From Selaginella tamariscina (taxonomy: Eukaryota; Streptophyta; Lycopodiopsida; Selaginellales; Selaginellaceae): a stretch of 64,000 nt of DNA. The DNA is taken from the NCBI GenBank assembly GCA_003024785.1, contig PUQB01000456.1:81001-145000 (forward strand). The letters are read 5' to 3'. Below are positions 35,873 to 45,590 of the stretch, in pieces. The notes under the pieces were generated by a model. That model did no database searches. It saw only the letters and a list, made by a program, of their open reading frames with translations, and was not told the DNA's origin. How positions within the stretch are numbered: the stretch's first letter is position 1; every line of letters starts with the position of its first letter. A program made the translations under genes and the position numbers.

Positions 35873-38800
35873 AGTGTGTGAATGTTCTGTACTCCTTGAG
35901 ATAACTTCCAGTCTAATATCTAATTGAAGTTCGTCTTCAGACTCCGACATTGAACCAAATTCGTCTTCAGAACTATCACACTTATCGGGGGAACTTTCTC
36001 AAATACTCCTGTATGGGTTTGTTGGGGTAGTCAGTTGAGAACCTCTCTATCCACTTGTTCAGGTCCTCAACCATGGTCTTATCCTTTTCAACGGCAAACA
36101 CACATGTATCCGAAGGTAACACTCCTTCAAGACGGACCCCCTAGTGCAGTAGTCAAAAACCCACGCATCACTGTGAGGACCCCTGATCAAGTTGACGATG
36201 CTCCGTGCCGCTTGACTTGTAATGTTTGGATAACGTACATTGCCGAATACGTCACTCTCAGCTATCGGTGTATCGGATGGAGGTTCAGGGCCGTTGGAGT
36301 GCAAACAGATGCCTGGCCAGTCATTTGGAAGTTTGAAATTGTTTGGCGCATTCCTAACAACCAAGTGAACAACCGAATCAATGCACTTCGGATCAGCATC
36401 ATTCATATAAAATCCTGTCCAACGATGTTTATTCCTCTTGGCAAAGGCGAAGGCAAAGGTATCGGTGACATGAGCAAGAATCAAGAAATAAATACCTGAA
36501 AACGTAGATATCAGTCAAGAGTGCAAGTATGAATTCAATAATAAATACCTTCTTTGTACATGCTTGCACGGCTAAGTTTCTCCACCAAATCCTCTAGTGT
36601 CCTGTCTGTCGAAGGATTTTTTGACACCCGCCGATCCATCACGAACAATTGAAACGGTTTCCTACAAGCAGTGATGGTACCCCATAAAGTCTCCGAATCC
36701 AACAAAAACATCTGTAGGGCTTGTCGTGATTCGTAGCATCCTCCTTTATAAGGTTCAACTCGGTTCTCCGCTGCTGAAGGACTGCCATAAGAGAAGGCGT
36801 CATCGCAATGTTCTCCTTTTTGGCGTTGGCGTGCAATAGATTCTTGCCCAGATCTTCCGATTGATTCACCCATTCGACAAGCATATCATCATTTGTCACA
36901 TGCAAATATTTGCTGACCTCTTCGTATGTTGAAGCCGAAATCCAACCCAGTTTGTGGCAGTGTATTCCCAACCACTCCTTGAAGTGCCTGACCGTCTTCA
37001 ACTCCATTGCCTTGAGATGAAAAGGAGAGGTGGGCTGCTGTTGTTAATCTGTAATTTGCCATCAATCACCAAATCAGCCAAGACTTCCATCTCCTCCATC
37101 GTTGTTCCATTTAAAGGCTTCAACCATGTGAGCTTGAAATCGTTGTCTACATCCTTTATAGATTGAACAGACTTAGCCTTCGGCGTCTTACTGGGTTTCT
37201 TTGCAGACTTCTCTGAGGGCTCCTTCACTTGTCTGCTTCTTCTTCAGTGTTCCTTTTGCAAAGGATTCCATAATCCCCAACCATTTGCAAAGATCCTATC
37301 CTCGGGACAAGAAATCAACATCATCAAAAAGGATGTTTCCTTCCCGCCCACCTGGGCAAAATCAACTGCTACAATTTCTTCAACTCTCTGAGAAAAAAGA
37401 CAGATTAATATACCGGCGAGATAAATCCCGCCCAAACAATTTGCTTACCCGGTAGTCCGCAGATTGTGTATTCCCTGCGGTAGCTCTTTGTGGTCGCTGA
37501 AGAGATTCCCACACGGCTCGCGTGTGTTTGAACTTCTCCCATATTTTGCTGTTGTAGTGGTTGGTGTCTGCAGCGTCCCATTCCGCCGATAACTTATGGT
37601 ACTGCTCGATTGTGAGATTCGGCTTCGCTAAAAACGATCTTTTTGTCAGCTTCTCACGGGTATGCTCGGAAAGTTTTGTTGCCATCGTTCCTTTGTTGTG
37701 TTCGTCGAGAAGTCGTTGGGCTGCCGTTATTGTGTGCTGGCCACTAATGATGTAGTACTTATGATTTTCTATTCTCCGTCTGAACCTTCCTCATTTGTTC
37801 CGGTGTTGTGATCCACACTTTGTCAGCGCCTTTGTTTTCTCGTAGTATGGCACAAAACAGCATTATGTGGAACGGTGTAAGAATTGTCGTCTTCATCTTC
37901 TCCATGAGCTCAGCTACACGTTCCTGTTGAGTGGCCTGTAATTGAAGTTTGGGTTGACGCTGCAATACTTAACCCTACACTGTAAATCCTATCATCCAAC
38001 ATCATTTCCTTGTGGCTTATTGCAGCATGGGATGCCACAGGTGCAGCTGACAAAACGATAGATTTTCTTCTACGATCCGAATCAACATGTGTGATCCCCG
38101 ATTGATGCTGTTCTAATGTTCTCGGCACACTCTTCCAGCTCCCGAAATTTTAAGCAAATTGAACGTGATCTGTAAAGAACCTGAGACCAAGCCACCCTCT
38201 CAATCTCCTTATGATGTCGCTGTGTTCTTCTTCAATGTGAAGAGGGACGATTGCTCCACTTGTGATTTTCTGTATTGTGAAGCAATATCTCTGAGAATAC
38301 ACCTACTCGATGAGTCTGAAGATCTTCGAAGTAGACATCCAGTTGGATCCCCTCCATAGATGGGCTTTCGTTGAGTTGAAGAAGAACTCCACGGTCAACA
38401 TCATTAGTGAACACGTGAACGTCATTATCCACAAGTCGACAAAAACCACCCGAAATTAATGTTGTAACTGGCGACCTCTGGATCCGAGAACGTGACATTG
38501 GATGGAACAAGGCATATGTGTCGAGCATCGTTCAATCTGGGTTCGCAGCATGCTTTCGGATGCTTGACTAGCACACCCACTTTCCATTGTTTTGCTTGTC
38601 CATGCGATGTGACAGAGGTTAGTTTGACAGCAACCATGGTTGTTCCAATGCGCTTCCCGTTTAGTTTGAAATATGGCCAAGTTGATTCCAGAATCCCCCT
38701 GCCCATCTCTTCTCCTGCTCTCGTCTTTAATGTCACCTCAATTCCACATCTGAATACAAAAATGATTAGTTCAAGCACATATCCGAGTATAACAGATTTT

Positions 38801-38877
38801 ATTTTAATTCTTACCCAGAATTTGACGACGACTCCATACTAATGACTCGATCTCCTTGTTTAATTAAATCGTCCTTC
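35873..38877 (-). pseudogene. ParB-like / methyltransferase-like gene, split by the LARD insertion
   Basis: Minus strand, several short exons and frameshifts. A splice acceptor (TTTTGCAG, 38878) starts an exon with KQGDRVISMESSS. A 65-nt intron (38814-38750) follows, then a small beta-rich domain (CGIEVTLKTRAGEEMGRG, then LNGKRIGTTMVAVKLTS). About 37960-37660 resembles a ParB N-terminal domain: TQQERVAELMEKMK, then YYIISGQHTITAAQRLLDEH, close to the 'GxHR..A' nucleotide-binding loop. The rest reads like a permuted (beta-class) N4/N6 DNA methyltransferase: KPFQLFVMDRR at the DPPY position, then LILAHVTDTFAFAFAK, YPNITSQAARSIVNLI and AWVFDYCTRG at the FxGxG position, ending in EKD near 36075. 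The DPPY and FxGxG residues are not kept, so it would probably be inactive as a methylase. The C-terminus is acidic (SSEDEFGSMSESEDE) and is cut by the LARD; its last codons probably resume at 28698-28590. Domain calls are inference from motif order. Confidence 0.5.
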
Positions 38878-38977
38878 TGCAAAATAATACACTATGAATA
38901 CAAATCATATAAAAACGCACACACACTTGTATAAACCCGAATATACAAAAAAATACACAGAGAGAAGTGACGGAATT

Positions 38978-39064
38978 AACTGTCCAAAGCTCACATTTGT
39001 GCTAGTGCAAAAGAAAGATAACATTTCGTTTTAGAACCACCACAAATGTGAGCTCTGGACAGTT
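38978..39064. repeat. 24-bp inverted repeat, 39-nt loop
   Basis: Left arm 38978-39001 (aactgtccaaagctcacatt...) and right arm 39041-39064 are complementary at 23 of 24 positions. It lies between the palindrome array and the ParB-like gene, about 100 bp upstream of the first visible exon. It could be a stem-loop in the transcript, a MITE remnant or a protein site. Confidence 0.88.
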
Positions 39065-39169
39065 TTACATAGATTCCTAGCTTTTACTCGAAATATTATG
39101 ATAAGATGATAAAAGTAAATAAAATGAGATATGCAACTTATATATACTAATACACATATATATTCACAT

Positions 39170-40382
39170 GGAAGGTGCGGCGGGATTAATCTCGCCACCC
39201 CTTCAATGCCTCCTGAAAGAGTGGGCGGGATTAATCTCGCCACCTTTCTGGAGGCCTTGAACGGGAGTGCGGAATTAATCTTGCCACCCTTCTCGGTCTC
39301 AGAGAGAACTGGCAGGATTTATTTACACCCCTTCAGTGACTCCAGAAAGGGGCGGGATTAATCTCGCCCACCATGTAAGGGATGGTTAAATGAATTCGCC
39401 ACCCTTCCCAGTTCTCTCCATTGGTATGTTGTAAACCTTCTACGTCTCAGACAGAAACGTTTGGGATTGACTCACGGAGAAAAAAGGAAGGGTGGCGGAT
39501 TCATCCTCCAACAGGCATTGAAGGCTCGGCGGGATTAATCCCGGCCCAGGCCTTCACTCGGTCCCTATGCGGCGGGATTAATCCCGCCGGACGCCAATTC
39601 CCTCGCGGAATCGGGCGGGATTAATCCCGCCGCCTAGGCCCTTCAGGCAGGCCTTTGGCGGCGGGATAAATCCCGCCCGATTCCGCGCAGGATGCGTACG
39701 CGGGGATTAATCCCCGCCGGCCCTTCACTCGGGCCTAGGCGGCGGGATTAATCCCGAACGCCAATGCCCTGTGCGAATCGCGGGATTAATCCCGCGCCTA
39801 GGCCCTTCAGGCAGGCCAATGGCGGCGGGATAAATCCCGCCCGATTCCGCAGGGCATGCGTACGCGGCGGGATTAATCCCGCTGCCTAGGCCCTGAAGGG
39901 CCTAGTGGCGAGATTAATCCCGTCAGACGCCAATGCCCTGTGCGAATCCGGCGGGATTAATCCCGCTGCCTAGGCCCTTTCAGACAGGCCAATGGCGGCG
40001 GGATAAATCCCACCGGATTCCGCACAAGGCATGCGTAGGAGGCGGATTAATCCCGCCGCTCTTCGATTAGCCTTATGGGCGGCGGGATTAATCGCTGCTC
40101 ATGAGGCTAACTGAATAACCTACCTGAAATGGCGGCGGGATTAATCCGCCGTTATTCGATTAGCCTTATGGGCGGCGGGATTAATCCCGCTACTCATGAG
40201 GCTAACCAAATAACCTGTCTGAAATGGCGCCGGGATTAATCTCGGCGCTCATGAGGCTAACCAAATAGCCTGCATGAAGGGCGGCAGGATTAATCCCGCC
40301 GCTGAAGGGCTAACCATATAACAGCGGGATTAATCCCGCCGCCGAGGGGCTAACCATATAGCGGCGGGATTAATCCCGCTGC
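39170..40382. repeat. Palindrome array III (about 25 copies of GGCGGGATTAATCCCGCC)
   Basis: About 25 exact or decayed copies of an 18-bp palindrome, spaced about 40-50 bp. A variant with ATAAAT in the centre recurs near 39666, 39829 and 40001, so a higher-order unit of about 165-170 bp with four palindromes is present. Spacers are themselves paired as inverted versions (gattccgcagggcatgcg vs cgccaatgccctgtgcgaat). The copies at 39170-39400 are the most decayed. It lies upstream of the ParB-like gene. Open frames across it are products of the repeat and not genes. Confidence 0.95.
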
Positions 40383-40850
40383 TACACACACACACACACA
40401 AAAATAATATATATATATATATATGTATATGTGTGTGTAGGAGAGTGCGTGTGTGTGCTAAAGATAGACAAATCAGATAAAATTATACTGACACACACAC
40501 ACATATGTATATGTATATGTATATTGTATGTGTGTGCTAAATAATTAAATTATACAGATACACACACACACACACATGTATATGTATATACAGGAGTGTG
40601 CGGGTGTGTGCGAGAGATAGATAAATAAATAAAATTATACAGATACTGGTACATATAATATATGTATGTATATATGTACATAGGTGTATATATATGTGTG
40701 TATATGTATATCATGTGTATGCGTGTGTGAAACAAATAAAATCATATAGATAAACAAACACACACACACACACACATATACAGGAGTGTGCGTGTGTGTG
40801 CGAGAGATACAATTAACAAATCAATAAAATTATACAGATACAACACACAC

Positions 40851-40896
<46 letters not shown>

Positions 40897-41034
40897 GTAT
40901 GTATAGGGGTGTGTGTGTGTGCGAGAAATAAATAAATAAATAGAATTATACAGGAGTGTGCGTGCGTGTGCAAGAGATAAAATTAATATAATTATACAGA
41001 TACACAAACATAAACACACACACACACATATATA

Positions 41035-41065
<31 letters not shown>

Positions 41066-41190
41066 CGAGTGTGCGTGTGTGCGCGAGAGATAGAGATCTA
41101 ATTAATTTATTAAGATGCACACATATATAAATATATATGTGAATAAAATAAATAAATAAACTCAGGAGTGTGCGTGAGAGAGAGAGAGAG
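40383..41190. repeat. CA/TG/TA minisatellite
   Basis: About six degenerate copies of a 110-190-bp block: (CA)n, tatatgtatat, 'caggagtgtgcgtgtgtg', 'cgagagatagataaataaat', 'aaattatacagatac'. It continues from palindrome array III on the side away from the gene. Confidence 0.88.
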
Positions 41191-41579
41191 AGATCTCACC
41201 TGTGTGTGAGAGAGAGAAGGAGATTTCACAGCCGTCGCCTCCGCCGCCTTACTTCTTGAAACCCTAAGAATATACTAAAACCTTAAAAGGAATAGATATA
41301 TATTAACCCTAATCGAATATTCCTTCTAAGAATATACTTAAACCCTAAAAAGAATAAACTATAAATTTGCCCTAAACAAATATTCTTTGATTATATTTCA
41401 GCGTGTGCATGTGCGTGGGTGTATCACATACACCCCAAGAATAAAAATCATGCAGGGGTTTAACATGTGTGTGTCCATGAGAGTGTTAAAGTTTCACATG
41501 CAGCGATACATATATACACACATAGTATATACACATAGACATACATACATATTAGTACATATTAATATTAAAGAGACAA

Positions 41580-42090
41580 AGTACAGGATCATGCATGGTG
41601 TGTATGTATGAGAGAAGAGTGACAATACATATTATGGATCATGCATGGTGTGTATGTTTGAGAGAAGAGAGACAGTACATATTAATATGGATCATGCATG
41701 GTGTGTATATATGAGAGAAGAGAAAGAGTGTTAACAAATTAAATTCATACACATTGTATATATTAGTACACACATATACATACACATGTGTATGCACACA
41801 GACATATATACATATTAGATGTGTAAATTCAATGTGTTACATAGGGTTTAGGGTTTAGGGTTTAGGGTTAGGATGGATCATGCATGGTGTTTATGTATGA
41901 GAGGAGTGAGTGTTATACACAGATATACATTATACATATTAATATAATATTGTAACATCAGTACATATTATGGATCATGCATGATGTGTATGAATGAGAG
42001 AAGAGAAACAGGCTACATATTATGGATCATGATCATGCATGGTGTGTATGTATAAAAGAAGGGATTATGCATGGTAACACTGTGTATGCA
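41580..42090. repeat. Minisatellite with 'ggatcatgcatggtgtgtatg' core
   Basis: Six or more units of roughly 50-100 bp containing 'atcatgcatggtgtgtatg', then 'gagagaagaga', then 'acatatta'. The same family occurs on the opposite strand at 63370-63860. About four TTTAGGG units sit inside at 41845-41875. Confidence 0.85.
41845..41875. repeat. Interstitial plant telomere repeat
   Basis: tagggtttagggtttaggg and one degenerate unit. Related blocks occur at 13560-13585 and 63590-63605 in the other element copies, so it belongs to the element and is no chromosome end. Confidence 0.9.
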
Positions 42091-42492
42091 TGAGAGAAGA
42101 GATATAATGTTAACAAATGAAAATCGTACACATTCCATATATTAGTACACATATATGCATACACATGCGTATACACACAGACATACATTATATTACATAT
42201 GTAAATCAATGTGTTTACATACATACAGACTGAGTACATATAAATCATACATGCGTTGAACATGATGTTTTTCGATAAAAAAGTAACATATAATTTCTTA
42301 AGTTTGGTTTAGGGCAATGTGCATGTGTGTGCATATGTGTCTCTATAAGTGCTTCTAATGTGTGTGCACGTGTATATATAAATTTATGATTGTGTTTATA
42401 TATGTGTGTAAAACAAACATAGAAAATAATATTAATAAAAACACTATGAACATATTTTAAATTATACATAATAATACATCATTTATCTAATA

Positions 42493-43340
42493 ATAGTCAT
42501 ATATAGTTTTAATATATATTAATTTAATATTGATAATAAGGTTTAACATTAGAATATTCTTGAAATAATAAGAAATTAATTGAGAAAATCTCATTAATAT
42601 ATACAAATGTAGATCAATACTAAAATAATTAACTAAATTAATTATGATAATCATGTTTAATATTGAAATATTCTTGGAATAATAAGAAAATAATAAAGAA
42701 TATCGCATTAATATAAACAAGATTAATTACTCAAGTAATTAAGAAAATGATATTAATATACACACTATGAACATAATTTAAATTATACATAATAATACAT
42801 CATTTTATCTAATATATAGTCATATATGTTTTAATAATATATATTAATTTAATATTGATAATAAGGTTTAACATTAGAATATTCTTGAAATAATAAGAAT
42901 TAATTGAGAAAATCTCATTAATATATACAAATGTAGATCAAGTACTGAAATAATTAACTAAATTAATTATGATAATCATGTTTAATATTGAAATATTCTT
43001 GGAATAATAAGAAAATAATAAAGATATCGCATTAATATAAACAAGATTAATTACTCAAGTAATTAAGAAAATGATATTAATATACACACTATGAACATAA
43101 TTTAAATTATACATAATAATACATCATTTATCTAATATATAGTCATATATAGTTTTAATAATATATATTAATTTAATATTGATAATAAGGTTTAACATTA
43201 GAATATTCTTAAAATAATAACAAATTAATTAAGAATATCCCATTAATATTAGGAAATGTAAATTAATTACTCGAGTAATTAAGAAAATAATAATAATAAA
43301 CAAATTATGAATATATTTTAAATGATACATAATAATATAT
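42493..43340. repeat. About 320-bp tandem repeat, 2.6 copies
   Basis: AT-rich units starting near 42497, 42818 and 43140, each with 'tagtcatatat...ttttaat', 'aatattgataataaggttta' and 'ttaattactcaagtaattaa'. The unit occurs once in element II (about 62690-62960, reverse), so it was amplified in this copy. Confidence 0.85.
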
Positions 43341-43786
43341 CAATTTATTTATTGTATTAGTGTGTGTGTGTGTATATATATATATAATAAACTTAATAAT
43401 ATATACTTGAATATTAAGAATGTAAAACAATTACAAAATTTTGTAATATTAAACAGCTTGAAGCACTTGAATGATGTTAAATGCAATTTTAAAGCACTCA
43501 TTGGAATTGGAGAGTATATATGTCAGACTGTCGGTTATTTGTTTCAACTCATCTTAAATTTTCTTTTTCTGTTATTTCAAAAATTTTGAATTTCTAACAT
43601 AAGTATTATCGGTCTGACATGTAAATTTGAAAATGCATTTAATTTCCCACTCAAATTCAGATTTGATTTTTTCTCCGACAAGGGTTTTTTATTTTTTTAT
43701 TTTTCACTCTTCAGATTTTCTTTTTTCTTCTTAGTGATCAGCTCAGGAGTGATATTAAACTGGGTGCGCTATTGTTTATAGGAAGC

Positions 43787-43811
43787 ATGGCGCCTTCAGT
43801 GCTGTTTACAA
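43787..43811 (+). other. Candidate first exon and splice donor of palindrome element I
   Basis: ATGGCGCCTTCAGTGCTGTT then a strong donor, ACAA|GTAAGT, at 43812. The matching acceptor TTGTGCAG ends at 44970. If spliced, the palindrome array would lie in a first intron of about 1.16 kb. In element II the ATG is ACG. The open frame does not continue across the join, so this would be 5' untranslated or a short upstream frame. Confidence 0.4.
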
Positions 43812-43979
43812 GTAAGTATTATAAACAAATTTAAATATATTTATAAAGATTCATTCTCTTACATTCTCTCTTAAATTTTTAGAATTTAGGGATTTAGGAA
43901 TGTATTAGGATTACAATATATGATGTTAGGGATTTATCCCATTTAAATATACTTCTAACTTAATATTCTCAGTTAGACG

Positions 43980-44822
43980 GGGCGACGGGATTAATCCGAC
44001 CATTTTTTTTTGCCTCTTCAAAGAGGTGGTGGGATTAATCCCGCCACCATCTCTTTGATAGTTATGGCAGAATTAATCCGGGCAATGCTTCTCCGCCTCT
44101 TAAAAAGAGCGCGGGATTAATCCCACCGATAACTTTCTCAACTGATAAAGAGTTACTTGAATTTATTAAAAAGAGTTATTTACGGGATTAATCTCGCTAA
44201 CCATTTTAGGAGGCAGAGAAGGGGTGGCGGGATTAATTTCACCACCACTTTCCTGTTTTAAATATTTATGGGCAGGATTTATCCCGAATCTCTTTCAAAT
44301 CATAGTTCGGAGAGAGTTGTGGGCGGGATTAATCCCGCCGCTTATTCCCCGTCGTTAGAGTTGTGACGGGATTAATCCCGCCGCTTATTCCCTGTCGTCA
44401 GAGTTGTGGGCGGGATTAATCCCGCCGCCTATTCTTCATCGTCAGTGTTGTGCGAGATTAATCCCGCCGCCTATTCTCGGTCGTCAGTGTTGTGGGCGGG
44501 ATTAATCCGCCCCCTCTTCCTCGTCGGAGGGATTTGCGGCGGGATTAATCCTGTCGACTCTCACCGACAAGGAAGATCCGGTGGCGGGATTAATCCCGCA
44601 TGTACTTCCTCGTTGAAGGGAGTCTGCGGCGGGATTAATCCCGCCACCTCTCTCCAACGAGGAAGTACCGGCGGCGAGATTATCCCGCCAATTCTTCCTC
44701 ACGGGAGGGAATCGACGGCAGGATTAATCTCGCCGACTCACTCCGAAGGGGTAGAGTTTGCGGCGGGATTAATCCCGCCCATTGTTCCTCGTCGGATGGA
44801 GTCGTGGGCGGGATTAATCAAT
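43980..44822. repeat. Palindrome array I (about 19 copies)
   Basis: GGCGGGATTAATCCCGCC and variants at about 43-bp intervals. Spacers such as 'tcttcctcgtcggaggga' and 'tattccccgtcgtcagagt' match, inverted, those of array II. Copies near 43980-44280 (far from the gene) are the most decayed. Confidence 0.95.
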
Positions 44823-44970
44823 ACCATAAGTTGTATTAATAAAGCATGAGATATTATCTTTATACATAATTATGTATTATTGCACATGCATATTATTAAG
44901 CAACTGCAGTTATGATTTCTTAGAAATATTGCATAAATAGATATCATAAATAACATAATTATTTGTGCAG

Positions 44971-45590
44971 GACAATATGTATAATACTAAAAATAAAGTA
45001 TGTCTTCTTCGGAACAACGAGATAGTTGGCACTGGAACTGTGAAGTTCGAGATGATAATGCATCATGTCACAATATTGCCCAAGGATCTTGGTGTACGTA
45101 TGGGTGAACACCATTTTCAAGCATGTTGAGGTTCCGGAAATGGAATTTGAGAGGGTTCTCCTGTATTGTGGAATTTGGATGAAGTCAAGGCTGACACAGA
45201 ATAGAGTCACAAACAAACAGTAGCACGAGTTTTCCAGATGATGGCTTGCATGCTGTGATGGATGAGGTGATTCTCTTTCTTCATGAGATTAAGGTTGGGA
45301 GAGGCATCATCATAGCTATAAATCCAATGGAAGCAGTGTCAGAAGAGAAACTAGGGGTCCGACTTTGTGGGTGTAGTTGTGACAGAGGTTTCACTAATGG
45401 CACTTTGCATCCTGGATCCCTCGTGAGGTGGCGAACATATGAATTAAGGGCAAGATGGTTCAACATATTCTGGGTGGATTTCAATAATAAAAACCTGAAA
45501 GAATAACTCATATTTGAAGAGGTTCCTTGCATTGGTCCTATTGTAAGAAAAAAGGCGATTATGGGTTGCAAATCTTCCCTGTAAGTTGGT
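44971..45590 (+). pseudogene. Truncated first exon of the DUF7869-like gene (element I)
   Basis: Plus-strand copy of 60993-60380: LRNNEIVGTGT, VMDEVILFLHEIKVGRGI, then INPMEAVSEEKLG and VRWRTYELRA are still readable. The GDK motif has become lost by mutation (aatactaaaaataaag). Frameshifts at several points and loss of everything after about 45590 make it a dead fragment. Confidence 0.85.

Larger units (their letters stand above)
41401..45590 (+). mobile_element. Palindrome element I, truncated (inverted copy of element II)
   Basis: Reverse-complement match to about 60410-64000: terminal region 41401-43811, palindrome array 43980-44822 and the first exon of the DUF7869-like gene 44971-45590. 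At about 45590 the match stops and unrelated retroelement-like DNA follows, so most of the gene is missing. Orientation is opposite to element II, 16 kb away. Confidence 0.85.

Noticed and set aside
40550-41025. His/Thr/Tyr-rich open frames
   Set aside because: Translations of CA/TA microsatellite DNA.
41845-41875. Chromosome end / telomere
   Set aside because: Only about four units, inside a mobile-element terminus that is repeated elsewhere.
44406-44849. Repetitive protein with GGINPA units, also seen at 61807-61351, 39421-39624 and 44702-44502
   Set aside because: It is the palindrome translated in an accidental open frame; it occurs on both strands and shifts frame with the spacers.
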